Assembly (NCBI RefSeq): GCF_013408175.1
Contig: NZ_JACBYW010000003.1
Location: 124,001 to 188,000, forward strand
Direction of reading: 5' to 3'
Length of the DNA stretch: 64,000 nucleotides
Source of the DNA: Actinopolyspora biskrensis
GTDB lineage: Bacteria; Actinomycetota; Actinomycetes; Mycobacteriales; Pseudonocardiaceae
Shown: piece by piece, positions 7,169-16,597 of the stretch
Numbering within the stretch: the stretch's first letter is position 1
How the letters are laid out: every line of letters starts with the position of its first letter
The notes under the pieces: model-generated
The model's input: only the letters and a program-made list of their open reading frames with translations
What the model was told of the DNA's origin: nothing
The model's database searches: none
Position numbers and translations under genes: made by a program

Positions 7169-7918
7169 ATGAGAGCGAGACGAAGAGGACGCGGGGCGGT
7201 GGGTCTGCTCGGCGCGTTCGCCCTGAGCCTCGGCCTGGTGAGCGGTGCGAGCGTGCTCGCCCCGGCACCCGCCGCCGCGGACTCCTGCTACACCTGGGGA
7301 CAGACTCTGTCCCAGGGCGACAGCGGTAGCGACGTGCGCGAGCTGCAGGTCCGCGTGGCCGGCTGGGCCGCCTCCGGCGACCCGGTGAACATCGACGGTG
7401 CCTACGGTCCGGAAACCGCGAACGCGGTGGAGCGGTTCCAGCGTGGCTACGGCCTGTCGGTGGACGGCGTGGCGGGCCCGGAGACCTACGGTCAGATCTA
7501 CGACCTGCAGGACGCCGACTGCACCCCGGCGCACTTCGCGTTCTCCGAGTTCACCTCCAACGACGGCAGCGGATTCTCCGGAGGGAACACCAGCACCTCC
7601 AACGTGCGCACCAACGTGCTGCGCAACATGTGGAAGCTGGAAGCACTGCGGCACAAGCTGGGCGACCGGCCGCTCTACGTCAGCTCCGGCTTCCGCAGCG
7701 TCTCGCACAACGACGACGTGGGCGGCGCGCCGAACAGCAAGCACACCTACGGCACCGGGGTCGACCTGACCGGTGCTCCCTCGCTGTGCGACCTGGCCCG
7801 CGAGGCCAGGAGCTCCGGCTTCAACGGCATCATCGGCCCCGGGGCGTCCGGGCACAACGACCACACGCACCTGGACACCCGCTCGGGCCGGTACTGGAAC
7901 GCGCCGAACTGCTTCTGA
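7169..7918 (+). CDS. Secreted zinc D-Ala-D-Ala carboxypeptidase-like protein (peptidoglycan-binding + M15)
   Basis: A 249-residue exported protein. Residues 1-38 are a Sec signal peptide (RARRRGRG, hydrophobic core, APAAADS). Residues ~45-105 are a peptidoglycan-binding_1 domain (VRELQVRV...DGAYGPETANAVERFQ). The C-terminal ~125 residues are an M15 zinc peptidase: the SSGFRSVSHNDDVGG segment, SKHTYGTGVDLTG with His and Asp ligands, and HNDHTHLDTRSGRYW with the final His. This order matches the Streptomyces albus G DD-carboxypeptidase type, which trims peptidoglycan stem peptides. A very strong TAAGGAGG ribosome site precedes ATG 7169. The next gene on this strand is unrelated. Confidence 0.87.
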   Translation: MRARRRGRGAVGLLGAFALSLGLVSGASVLAPAPAAADSCYTWGQTLSQGDSGSDVRELQVRVAGWAASGDPVNIDGAYGPETANAVERFQRGYGLSVDGVAGPETYGQIYDLQDADCTPAHFAFSEFTSNDGSGFSGGNTSTSNVRTNVLRNMWKLEALRHKLGDRPLYVSSGFRSVSHNDDVGGAPNSKHTYGTGVDLTGAPSLCDLAREARSSGFNGIIGPGASGHNDHTHLDTRSGRYWNAPNCF

Positions 7919-7937
7919 GACGCAAGGTTTCCATCGC

Positions 7938-8040
7938 GGCCTGCGTAGGTGGTTACGTGGCGGAACCTCTCGCGGGCCCTCGCTGTGGGAGGTCCGACAC
8001 CGGGTAGCCGCGAAAGCACTTCGAGACGGCCGTGTCGCCC
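7938..8040 (-). repeat. Dispersed intergenic repeat, minus-oriented copy
   Basis: Read on the minus strand it contains GCTACCCGGTGTCGG, then AGCGAGGGCCCGCGAG, then GGTTCCGCCACGTAACCACC. The same blocks in the same order occur at 21855-22010, 32824-32955 and 54335-54462 on the plus strand. The 5' arm of the hairpin is less conserved in this copy. It sits between the carboxypeptidase gene and the DUF3995 gene. Confidence 0.65.
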
Positions 8041-8088
8041 GCTGCGGCACGGTCGTCGCTTCGTCGAGCAACCGATAGTGTTCGCTCC

Positions 8089-8586
8089 GTGAGGAGCACC
8101 GCACGGCACGGCTCGCACCTGCCGCACCACCTGGCTCTCGTGTGGGCCTTTCTGTTCGCCGCGCTGAGCGTGTTCTGGGCCTTCGGCGGGGAGACCGGCA
8201 TCCACCCGCTGGAAACCCCCGATCCGACGCCGCTGTTCACACTGGTCAACCTCGTGGCGGCCGCGCTCAAGGCCGGCCTCGGTGTCGTCGCCTGGCTGGC
8301 CACCCGCGAGTGGCGGCGGCGCGCGGTGCGCGGCCTGCTGACGCTGGCGCTCTGGGGTTCCGGGGTGGTGTGCGCGCTGTACGGCGTGTTCGGCCTGGTG
8401 GGAAACGGCCTGGTGCTGGCCGGGGTCGTACCGGTCGCGGGTGGGATCAGCCGCTGGTACTGGTACTACGTGCTGCTCTGGGACCCCTACTGGGTGCTGG
8501 GCGGCGTGCTGCTGCTCGCTGCGGCGCTCCGTTCCGGCCGGCCGAGCGAGACGGGGGATCCGCGCCCCGGGGGGCGGATGTTCTGA
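8089..8586 (+). CDS. DUF3995-like small integral membrane protein
   Basis: A 165-residue protein with four predicted membrane spans: LALVWAFLFAALSVFWAFGG, LFTLVNLVAAALKAGLGVVAWLA, GLLTLALWGSGVVCALYGVFGLVGNGLVLAG and a YYVLLWDPYWVLGGVLLLAAAL segment. The WYWYYVLLWDPYWVLGG motif near the last helix and the overall layout fit the uncharacterised DUF3995 family. GTG 8089 is chosen because the alternative GTG at 8032 lies inside an intergenic repeat; neither has a clear ribosome site. Function is unknown. Confidence 0.6.
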   Translation: MRSTARHGSHLPHHLALVWAFLFAALSVFWAFGGETGIHPLETPDPTPLFTLVNLVAAALKAGLGVVAWLATREWRRRAVRGLLTLALWGSGVVCALYGVFGLVGNGLVLAGVVPVAGGISRWYWYYVLLWDPYWVLGGVLLLAAALRSGRPSETGDPRPGGRMF

Positions 8587-8684
8587 AAGCGCACCCGAGT
8601 GCCCGTCGTCCGGGGGCGGAGGGACTCGACTCTCCGTAGAATCCGCGTTCGACCAGCAGCACCGACGATCCGGAGCTCACGCCC

Positions 8685-9870
8685 GTGCCAACGGAGTCGA
8701 TCACGGAGCTCACCACCGAACTGCGGACTCTCGATCCCGATGCCGACGACGCCGACCTGGAAGTGCTCCGCGAGGTGGTCGGGCGGGCCAGGGTCGTCTT
8801 CCTCGGCGAGAGCGCGCACTTCACCGCCGAGTTCAACCGGATCCGGGACCGGGTGCTGCGGTTCCTGGTGCGGCGGATGGGGTTCTCGGCGCTGGTGCTC
8901 GAGTCCGGACTGCCCGAGGGGCTCGCGGTGGGCCGGTGGGTCCGGGGCCGGGCCGGGTGAGCTCGCCGACGTCGCCCGCGACGGCCTCACCTACGAGTTC
9001 GGCCGCTGCGTCGAGGTGCACGAGCAGCTGGACTGGATGCGCCGGTGGAACGCCGAGCACGAGCGGCAGGTGGGCTTCTACGGCATGGACGTTCCCGGGT
9101 GGTGCGTCTCACCGGGCCCCGGGGTCGCGGCTTGCCTGGAGCGGCTGCCCGCCGAGCCCGGCGACCGCGAACTGCTGCCGGCGGCCGACCTGGGGAGCAG
9201 GATCACTCTTCCTCCCGACCCGGCCGCCGCCCCGAGCGTGCCCGCGGGACTGGCGGAGTCGATCACCGAGCTGGTCGGTCGCGCCGATGCCGCGGGAGAC
9301 ACCGTGGCCGGGCAGTGCGCCCGTGGCGCGTCGCGTGTCGTGGGGTTCCTGGAGCACGGGCTCTATCCCGGTGCGGGCCGCAACCTGCGCAACGAGGTGA
9401 TGGCCGAGAACCTGGAGCTGGTCCTCGAACGCGAGCAGCGCGTCCTGGTGGCGGGGCACAACGTCCACCTGCAACGCGCGCCCTCCTTCGACGGCACCAC
9501 CACGGTCGGCGGCCTGCTGGCTCCCGCGCTGGGCGAGGACCTGGTCGTCATCGGCGGTACGCACGCCTCCGGGCGCATACCGGACCTCGATCCGGACGCG
9601 CCCCCCGGAGGGCGTTACTTCGCGGCGGGAGAGGAACCCCCGCCTCCGACGGAGCACACCCTGGAGGCCGCGCTCGACGCGGCCGGGCACCGGGCTCACC
9701 TGGTCGACCTGCGCCGCCTGCCGGAGGAGGCCCTCGCGGGCTCCACCGCCCTCCGGGCGCAGACCCCGCACCACACCGTGCTGCTGGACACCGCACCGCG
9801 CGAGGCCTTCGACGCCGTGTGCCACGTGCACGCCGTCCACCCCGCACGGGGGGCCGCGGACGTCCCCTGA
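8685..9870 (+). pseudogene. Erythromycin esterase-like gene with a frameshift
   Basis: Two reading frames join to make one protein of about 395 residues. Frame 1 (8685 to ~8945) gives the N terminus with VVFLGESAHFTAEF, the GE..H motif of erythromycin esterase/EreA-like hydrolases, and a LVLESGLPEG strand. Frame 2 (~8940 to 9870) continues with YEFGRCVEVHEQLDWMRRWN, QVGFYGMDVPG, the LVAGHNVHLQR active-site loop and a C-terminal DTAPREAFD region. The shift is inside CCGGGGCCGGGCCGGGTGAG (8944-8963), a compression-prone stretch. It may be a real inactivating mutation or a sequencing error; coding quality is good on both sides. If intact, it would be a metal-independent esterase of unknown substrate. 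Confidence 0.75.
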
Positions 9871-9908
9871 CATCGCGCCTTCGCCGGTTCCGGACCCGTG
9901 CTCGGGGT

Positions 9909-10304
9909 TCACCGGAGGCGGTGGAGCCCGTCGAGGACGCGGCGCATGAGCACCAGCTCCGGATGCTCGGACTCGCGGTCGGCACCGCTGCCGACGTTCG
10001 CCGCGGGAGCCGGTGCTGCCGGTTCCGGCGGTGCGGACGGTGTGCCGGGGCGTGGTGGACCGAGCCCGAACAGGTGCGGACGCCGGTCGGGGTCGTGCGG
10101 CGGCCAGCGGATGGACTCGGTGGTGGGCTGTTCGGGGCGGAAGAGCGATTCCGGTTGGAGCGCTGCCAGGCGTCGGGCCGCGCCTCCGCTGCCGCCCGCG
10201 TGGCGGGGTCGGTAGCTGACGCGGTTGCCCCAGACGCCGAGCACGACCGCCGTGCCCGCCAACAGCACCACCGTGCTCAGCAGCATCGCGGGGTGCGTGC
10301 TCAT
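9909..10304 (-). CDS. Hypothetical single-span membrane protein
   Basis: 131 residues. An N-terminal membrane anchor (MLLSTVVLLAGTAVVLGVWG, about residues 7-26) is followed by a Pro/Arg-rich, probably unstructured tail (RPRHAGGSGGAARRL; PPRPGTPSAPPEPAAPAP). I recognise no family. Its ATG overlaps the stop of the preceding gene by the ATGA tetranucleotide, and that gene overlaps the one before it, so the three small genes 10752 to 9909 are a translationally coupled operon divergent from the Scr1 regulator. Confidence 0.6.
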   Translation of the reverse strand: MSTHPAMLLSTVVLLAGTAVVLGVWGNRVSYRPRHAGGSGGAARRLAALQPESLFRPEQPTTESIRWPPHDPDRRPHLFGLGPPRPGTPSAPPEPAAPAPAANVGSGADRESEHPELVLMRRVLDGLHRLR

Positions 10305-10540
10305 CCCGGCTCACCCCGCTCGCGCGGTTCGTCCAGGTCCACCGCGGTGGGTGGATGGCCGCCGAAGGCGAGCGTCGCCGCGTAGTCGCGGAGCTCCCGG
10401 GCCAGGCGCTCCAGCACCCCGGCGGTCTCGGCGCACCTCTTGGCCGTGGCCCTGCCCGCCGAGATGTCGTAGGAGGCCTGCTCCAGCTCCCACTGCTCGT
10501 GTGCCAGCACGATCGCCAGCCTTCCCGCGTGAGTGGTCAC
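10301..10540 (-). CDS. Hypothetical small helical protein
   Basis: 79 residues, mostly alpha-helical by composition (HEQWELEQASYDISAGRATAKRCAETAGVLERLARELRDY), with no membrane segment. I recognise no family. It starts with GTG overlapping the stop of the 71-residue gene upstream (GTGA) and ends overlapping the start of the membrane protein gene downstream (ATGA). Genes like this often travel beside Scr1-type regulators with DUF397 partners in filamentous actinomycetes; its role is unknown. Confidence 0.6.
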   Translation of the reverse strand: MTTHAGRLAIVLAHEQWELEQASYDISAGRATAKRCAETAGVLERLARELRDYAATLAFGGHPPTAVDLDEPRERGEPG

Positions 10541-10752
10541 GACACCTCACCCCCGCCCCGCAGCGCCGCGTCCAGCACGTCGCGCAGCTCACGCGCCTGC
10601 TCCACCGTCCACAGCGTCCGGTGGTAGATCGTCGGCGTCCGGATCCGGATCCGCTCACCCACCCGGGAGACCCGCAGTGCCGACGGACCGGACTCGTCCC
10701 GGCAGGGCACCCGCACCCCCGGACCCGACAGGTCGCTGGATCTCGACGACAT
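10537..10752 (-). CDS. Hypothetical 71-residue protein
   Basis: 71 residues, no signal peptide or membrane helix. The central RVSRVGERIRIRTPTIYHRTLWTVEQARELRDVLDAAL looks like a beta strand pair followed by a helix. The start is set at the ATG at 10752, which has GAGGAGG 7 bases upstream; the longer in-frame extension to 10830 crosses the divergent regulatory palindrome and is unlikely. It is the first gene of a three-gene coupled operon. No family recognised. Confidence 0.6.
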   Translation of the reverse strand: MSSRSSDLSGPGVRVPCRDESGPSALRVSRVGERIRIRTPTIYHRTLWTVEQARELRDVLDAALRGGGEVS

Positions 10753-10788
10753 GTCACTACCTCCTCGTAATGCTGTATCCCTGTATCG

Positions 10789-10808
10789 CAATCCAGAGTG
10801 CTGGATTG
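10789..10808. promoter_or_regulatory. Perfect palindrome between divergent Scr1 regulator and small-gene operon
   Basis: CAATCCAG (10789-10796) and CTGGATTG (10801-10808) form an 8-base inverted repeat with a 4-base AGTG spacer. It lies in an AT-rich patch between divergent genes. A direct repeat CTGTATCCCTGTATC is adjacent (10774-10788). Both fit binding sites for the neighbouring XRE-family protein. TACGAT at 10864-10869 could be the -10 box of the regulator gene, which would give a nearly leaderless transcript starting at the ATG at 10876. Confidence 0.5.
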
Positions 10809-10875
10809 GATTACATCCGTGCAATCGCACGTTCGAGTGGTGATCTTTACGGTCGACACCAGCTACGATTGGTTT

Positions 10876-11724
10876 ATGAACCGATCCAAACCGAGCAGCC
10901 CGAAAGCGCGCTCTCTGGCCGCTGAACTGCGTAAAGTTCGTCAGGATGCCGATGTCGGCGTCCGCGAACTGGCTCGCAGGATCGGAACATCACACGGCTG
11001 GGTAACTAGAACCGAATCCGGTAGTCGTTCGATCAGTGTCGAGGACGTGACCAGCATCCTGGCAGCGTTGGAGATCTCCAGCGGCGAACGCGAACGTCTC
11101 GTCGACATGGCGCGTGAGGCGGACCAGCCGGACTGGCTGCGTCCCGGCATCCCCGGAGTCCGGGAAGAGCTGGTGACGCTGATCGAATACGAACGCACGG
11201 CTACCCACATGATTCAGGGCGCTCCCCTGCTGCTGCCGGGCATCCTTCAAACAGCCGACTACGCACGGGCGATCATGGCCGGGCTGCCGGTGGGCGAACG
11301 TGAGGCCAAGGTCGGAATGCGCGCCGCTCGGCGCGATGTGCTCACCAAAGTGCAAGCACCGATCTTCGAGGCGTTCATCCTGGAACACGTCCTGCGTGAC
11401 TCGGTGTGCGATCCAACGGCCCATGCCGACCAGCTGCGCCACCTGCTCAAAATGTCCGAGCTGCCGAACGTCTCGATCCGGGTGCTGTCCAGGGACTCGG
11501 GCTGGACACCCCTGCACAGCGGTCATTTCATCCGCTTCGAATTCGGCGACGCAGCACCGATCGTGCACCTGGAAACGCTCGGTTCCGGGGTCTTCCTCTC
11601 GTCTCCCGGAGCTATCTCCAGCTACACGGAAGCCGTAGGTAGCCTCCGGCAGGCAGCGATGACCGAGCAGGAAACGACCGAGTTCATCGCTTCCCAGATG
11701 GAGCGACTGGAGGAGACCACATGA
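10876..11724 (+). CDS. Scr1-family transcriptional regulator (XRE HTH + DUF5753)
   Basis: 282 residues. Residues ~10-70 are an XRE helix-turn-helix (AAELRKVRQDADVGVRELARRIGTSHGWVTRTESG). Residues ~95-275 are the DUF5753 sensor domain, with LIEYERTATHMIQGAPLLLPGILQTADYARA, a PIFEAFILEHVLRDSV segment and LPNVSIRVLSRDSGWTPLHSG. This is the architecture of actinomycete developmental regulators partnered with DUF397 proteins. The ATG overlaps no strong ribosome site and the transcript may be leaderless. Its stop overlaps the DUF397 start (ATGA), so the pair is cotranslated. Base composition is slightly lower in GC than the flanks, consistent with transfer. Confidence 0.88.
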   Translation: MNRSKPSSPKARSLAAELRKVRQDADVGVRELARRIGTSHGWVTRTESGSRSISVEDVTSILAALEISSGERERLVDMAREADQPDWLRPGIPGVREELVTLIEYERTATHMIQGAPLLLPGILQTADYARAIMAGLPVGEREAKVGMRAARRDVLTKVQAPIFEAFILEHVLRDSVCDPTAHADQLRHLLKMSELPNVSIRVLSRDSGWTPLHSGHFIRFEFGDAAPIVHLETLGSGVFLSSPGAISSYTEAVGSLRQAAMTEQETTEFIASQMERLEETT

Positions 11725-11912
11725 CGGCACCTGTCGAAGGATGGCGCAAAGCGAGCTACTCGTCCCGCGAAACGGATTGCGTCGAGATAGGCCGCATCGA
11801 CGACGGCGCCGCCGTCCGGGACACCAAGAACCGCGCGGCGGGCTACCTCACCACCACCGGCCGGCAGTGGTCGGCGTTCATCGACGCCGTCAAGGCCGAA
11901 CGCTTCGGCTGA
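11721..11912 (+). CDS. DUF397 small protein
   Basis: 63 residues matching DUF397: GWRKASYSSRETDCVEIG, then the VRDTKNR strand motif and the final WSAFIDAVKAERF. Such proteins are coded directly after Scr1-type regulators and are thought to act as their partners or antagonists, somewhat like an antitoxin or anti-regulator in a two-gene module. It starts in the ATGA overlap with the regulator. A 13-base-pair hairpin follows its stop. Confidence 0.9.
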   Translation: MTAPVEGWRKASYSSRETDCVEIGRIDDGAAVRDTKNRAAGYLTTTGRQWSAFIDAVKAERFG

Positions 11913-11942
11913 ACCTGGCCGGACCACGGCGAACACGAAGAA

Positions 11943-11980
11943 GGCGCCTCCGGAGAACCACGACAAACTCCGGAGGCGCC
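11943..11980. terminator. Bidirectional terminator hairpin
   Basis: GGCGCCTCCGGAG (11943-11955) and CTCCGGAGGCGCC (11968-11980) form a perfect 13-base-pair stem with a 12-base loop. It lies between two convergent genes (DUF397 and the aldolase-like gene) and can end both transcripts. Confidence 0.75.
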
Positions 11981-12033
11981 GTCCATTTCCGCTGAATCAC
12001 CGCCCACGCACGGAGCACGGCGATCCGGGAAAA

Positions 12034-13293
12034 CTACACCCGCCCGAGCCGCCGCAGCTCGGACTCGGAAACACCGGTCATCCGGGCGACCTCGTCCGCG
12101 TCGGTGGCTCCGTTGTCCAGCGCCCGCACGAACGAGGCGGCCAGCGCCCGCGCGGTGGCGGGCTCGTCCAGCACCGCTCCCTCGGTGGCCGAGACGTAGG
12201 CGGCCAGCCGGGCGGCCTCGGACTCGGCCGACTCCCGGAACTCGGCGAACACCGCCGCGTAGCGCGTCACCAGCTGCGCGGGGTGCAGGTCCCAGCCCTG
12301 GTAGAAGCCGTGCTCCAGCGAGCGCCGAACCAGCCCGTAGTGGGTCCGCCAGCCGTGCCGCACCTGCTCGGCATCACCCACCGGCAGCACGTTGGTGGAC
12401 CCGTCGGACAGGAAGATCCCGGTGCCCGCGGCCGAAACCTGCATCACGTGCCTGGCGAAGTCGCAGGCCCGGTGCGCCAGGTGCTGGTGGGCCGCCGTGA
12501 GCCCGCAGCCTGCCGTGTAGTCGTAGGTTCCGAAGTGCAGCCCGCTGATCCTGTCGTCGCCCGCACCGATGAACCTCGGCAGCGCCAACCTGCCCTCAGT
12601 GTCCACTATGGACTGAGTCGTCTCCACCTGGATCTCGAAGCGCAGCGCGCCCGCGGCGAGCCCGAGGGTGTGCTCCAGCATCTCGAGGATCCCGACGAAC
12701 GTCTCGACCTGGCGCACGTCGACGACCTTCGGGAAGGTCAGCAGGAACCCCTCCGGCAACCCGCCGTGCCGGGCGAGCAGCTCGGTGAGGAAGACGTCCA
12801 GCGTGCGCACCGAGCGGGCGCGCAGCTCGGGGTCGTCGAAGGACTTCACGCGCAGCCCGAAGTTGCCGGGGGCCGTGCCCTGACGCAGCCACTCGGCCAC
12901 CACCCCGGCGGTGCGCTCGGCGTCGGCGTCCTCCGCCTCGTCACCGGGCGCGCCGTAGCCGTCCTCGAAGTCGATCCGCAGGTCCTCCACCGGCGAGTCG
13001 TGGAGCTTGGCCCGCACCCGCGGCAGTATCTCGGCGGCACGCCGCTCGGAGACGTCGACGATCCCGGCGAACTCCGCCGCGCTGGGAGCGTGCTCGTCGA
13101 GCGCGGCCAGGGCCCCGTCTCCCCAGTTCCGCAGGGTGTCGGCGTCGACCCTGCCCGCGGGGACGTAGCAGGTGTGCACCGGCTGGCGCGCCGCGGTGGT
13201 TCTCCGGAACCTGGCCGCGATCCGCTCGTCCACATCGGTCAGCGGCGCCAGCCGTACGTCCACATCCGCCCGGTTCAACGAGGTCCTGGGCAC
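12034..13293 (-). CDS. Aldolase/citrate lyase-superfamily protein (DUF6986 type)
   Basis: 419 residues with a HpcH/HpaI-citrate lyase-like TIM barrel. LRIDFEDGYG holds the metal-binding acidic residues, LLTFPKVVDVRQVE and RFEIQVETTQSIVD the central strands with a phosphoenolpyruvate-type Glu, and the GLHFGTYDYTAGCG segment is strongly patterned. It resembles malyl/citramalyl-CoA lyase-like proteins but the substrate is unknown. GTG 13293 is chosen for the AAGGAGG 6 bases upstream. It follows malate synthase on the same strand, 157 bases away, so a role in glyoxylate or malate chemistry linked to purine degradation is inferred. Confidence 0.7.
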   Translation of the reverse strand: MPRTSLNRADVDVRLAPLTDVDERIAARFRRTTAARQPVHTCYVPAGRVDADTLRNWGDGALAALDEHAPSAAEFAGIVDVSERRAAEILPRVRAKLHDSPVEDLRIDFEDGYGAPGDEAEDADAERTAGVVAEWLRQGTAPGNFGLRVKSFDDPELRARSVRTLDVFLTELLARHGGLPEGFLLTFPKVVDVRQVETFVGILEMLEHTLGLAAGALRFEIQVETTQSIVDTEGRLALPRFIGAGDDRISGLHFGTYDYTAGCGLTAAHQHLAHRACDFARHVMQVSAAGTGIFLSDGSTNVLPVGDAEQVRHGWRTHYGLVRRSLEHGFYQGWDLHPAQLVTRYAAVFAEFRESAESEAARLAAYVSATEGAVLDEPATARALAASFVRALDNGATDADEVARMTGVSESELRRLGRV

Positions 13294-13450
13294 TTGTCCT
13301 CCTTGCAGTATTTCTCGGCTCAGAGAGCCTCGGTTTTCCGTTCGGCGACAGCTCCGGAAGGGCTGAACCCGTGAGCGGCGAAGAACGGAACCTCGGAACG
13401 CCCCCGCGGTGGCCGCCCGGAGCACCCGGGGCGGCCACCGTCGTGGTCGT

Positions 13451-15052
<1,602 letters not shown>

Positions 15053-15164
15053 GAGTCCACCTCTTTCTGGTGCCGGGTTACAGACGGTGGCTGGTGACAC
15101 AGCTTGCCGCGCCGACGGCTCCCTCGCACCCCTCGGAACGAGTTCGCTACTGGCTCGCGGTACA

Positions 15165-15202
15165 CCCGTTATGTTTTTTGCATCGTGGAGGTTAGTTTCC
15201 AC
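15165..15202. promoter_or_regulatory. aceB/iclR divergent region with weak palindrome
   Basis: The 334-base gap 15053-15386 separates malate synthase from the divergent regulator. It contains a short AT-rich stretch (GTTATGTTTTTTGCATC) followed by GTGGA-GGTTAGTT-TCCAC (15185-15202), a 5-base inverted repeat. On the minus strand, CATAAC could serve as the aceB -10 box. This is the likely site where the IclR protein acts, but the palindrome is weak. Confidence 0.35.
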
Positions 15203-15386
15203 ATGTCGTCATAGACAAGATGAGCTGGACCACCCGAAGCACGAAGGAACGTGCGAAACACCGGCCACCGAGGGCTCAGCGGAGCGTCCGCCGAACGGCG
15301 GACGGCTACACTGGTTCATCGCCGTACGGTGGGCGGAACCGGCCCACCGACGAGGCCGAGCACCACACGGGAAGAGGAAGACTGGG

Positions 15387-16193
15387 ATGGCGGCTGGACA
15401 GGACGCGAACGGCACCGGCACCGATCGCGCCAAACCCACTCAGGGCGGCGTTCAGTCGGTCGAACGCACCTTCGAACTGCTGGAACTCATGGCCGACGCG
15501 GGGGGCGAGGTGACCCTCAGCGACCTCGCCGAGGCCTCCGCGCTGCCGTTGCCCACCATTCACCGGATCATGCGCACGCTGGTCCGCGCCGGATACGCGC
15601 GCCAGCAGCCCTCCCGCAGGTACGCCCTGGGGCCGAGCCTGATCCGGCTCGGCGAAACGGCCAGCCGCACGCTCGGCTCCTGGGCCCGTCCCTATCTGTC
15701 CGAACTGACCGAGGCCACCGGCGAGACGTCCAACATGGCGGTGCTCGACGGGGCCCAGATCGTCTACGTCTCCCAGGTGCCCTCGGGACACTCCATGCGG
15801 ATGTTCACCGAAGTGGGCAGGCGCGTGGACGCGCACGCCACGGCGGTCGGCAAGGCCGTGATGGCGACCATGCCGGAGGACAGCGCGGTCCAGGTGCTCA
15901 ACCGCACCGGGATGCACCCGCAGACCGAACGCACCATCACCGACGTCGGGACGATGCGCGAGGAACTCGAACGCATCCGCGAACTCGGCTACGCCCTCGA
16001 CGACGGCGAGCAGGAGGTCGGGGTGCGCTGCTACGCGGTGGCGATCCCCGACGCGCCCGCTGCCTCGGCGATCTCCATCAGCGGCCCCGAGGCGCGGATG
16101 AAGCGGATCGCGGCGGAGGACGTGGTCCCGCTGATGCGCAGGCTGGCCACCGAACTCGGCAACGAGCTCAGCGCGGCGGGGGAGCCGACCTGA
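15387..16193 (+). CDS. IclR-family transcriptional regulator (AllR/GlxR-like)
   Basis: 268 residues. Residues ~20-85 are the IclR winged helix: SVERTFELLELMADAGGEVTLSDLAEA, then ALPLPTIHRIMRTLVRAGY as recognition helix and wing. Residues ~100-260 are the effector domain, with TSNMAVLDGAQIVYV, RRVDAHATAVGKAVMA (the ligand-pocket HATAxGK motif) and EEVGVRCYAVAIP-type strands. IclR proteins next to malate synthase and allantoin genes usually repress glyoxylate/allantoin catabolism and respond to allantoate or glyoxylate; the effector here is inferred. ATG 15387 follows GAGGAAG. It is divergent from aceB. Confidence 0.85.
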   Translation: MAAGQDANGTGTDRAKPTQGGVQSVERTFELLELMADAGGEVTLSDLAEASALPLPTIHRIMRTLVRAGYARQQPSRRYALGPSLIRLGETASRTLGSWARPYLSELTEATGETSNMAVLDGAQIVYVSQVPSGHSMRMFTEVGRRVDAHATAVGKAVMATMPEDSAVQVLNRTGMHPQTERTITDVGTMREELERIRELGYALDDGEQEVGVRCYAVAIPDAPAASAISISGPEARMKRIAAEDVVPLMRRLATELGNELSAAGEPT

Positions 16194-16242
16194 GGCCGCG
16201 CCTCGGCGCACGCGCGAGCGCACGAGGCTCCGGACAGGCGGC

Positions 16243-16456
16243 TCAGTCCCGGAGGAACACCCGCGGCAGTTGCCGCTCGGCGTCCAGGAGCTCGGCGCCG
16301 AACCGCTGCCCGTCCGCGGCGAAGTCGGGAACGGCGGCGACCTCGCCCGCCTCGTCCGCCGCGGGAAGCGACTTCGCGCCTCCCCCGCGCGATCTCACCG
16401 AAGTAGACGTAGGCGGCGTTGGCTTGGCTGTCCAGGCAAGCACGTGGGTGATCCAT
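16243..16456 (-). pseudogene. DUF2283-like remnant with frameshift
   Basis: Read on the minus strand from ATG 16456, the first frame gives CLDSQANAAYVYFGEIARG, like the D..ADAAYI.L start of DUF2283 proteins. Near 16375-16395 the match moves into another frame, which gives VPDFAADGQRFGAELLDAERQLP, like the D.DG.L.GIE.LDA.R end of the same family. Joined, the two halves would make a typical ~70-residue DUF2283 protein. No single frame contains both, so the gene is broken or contains a sequencing error. It is next to no obvious partner. Confidence 0.6.
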
Positions 16457-16511
16457 TCGCGGCTCCTGCCGAGAGCCGCCCCACCCACGTCGACATCCCG
16501 TCCGAACGAGC

Positions 16512-16548
16512 ACAGCGCCCCGAGGTCCAACGGACGCCGGGGCGCTGT
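16512..16548 (-). terminator. Hairpin downstream of DUF4232 gene
   Basis: ACAGCGCCCCG (16512-16522) pairs perfectly with CGGGGCGCTGT (16538-16548) across a 15-base loop. It is 49 bases after the stop of the DUF4232 gene on the minus strand and likely ends its transcript. Confidence 0.65.
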
Positions 16549-16597
16549 CGTGCCGGTGCTCCCCACCCGTCATCGGGTGGCGGACGGTACGGCGGTC

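Noticed and set aside
8032-8088. Upstream in-frame extension of the DUF3995 protein
   Set aside because: The extension lies inside or next to the dispersed repeat and adds no conserved residues. GTG 8089 is preferred, although without a good ribosome site.
11943-11980. Palindrome as possible mobile element end
   Set aside because: A perfect 13-bp GC-rich stem between convergent genes is explained well enough as a bidirectional terminator; no second copy or target duplication was seen.
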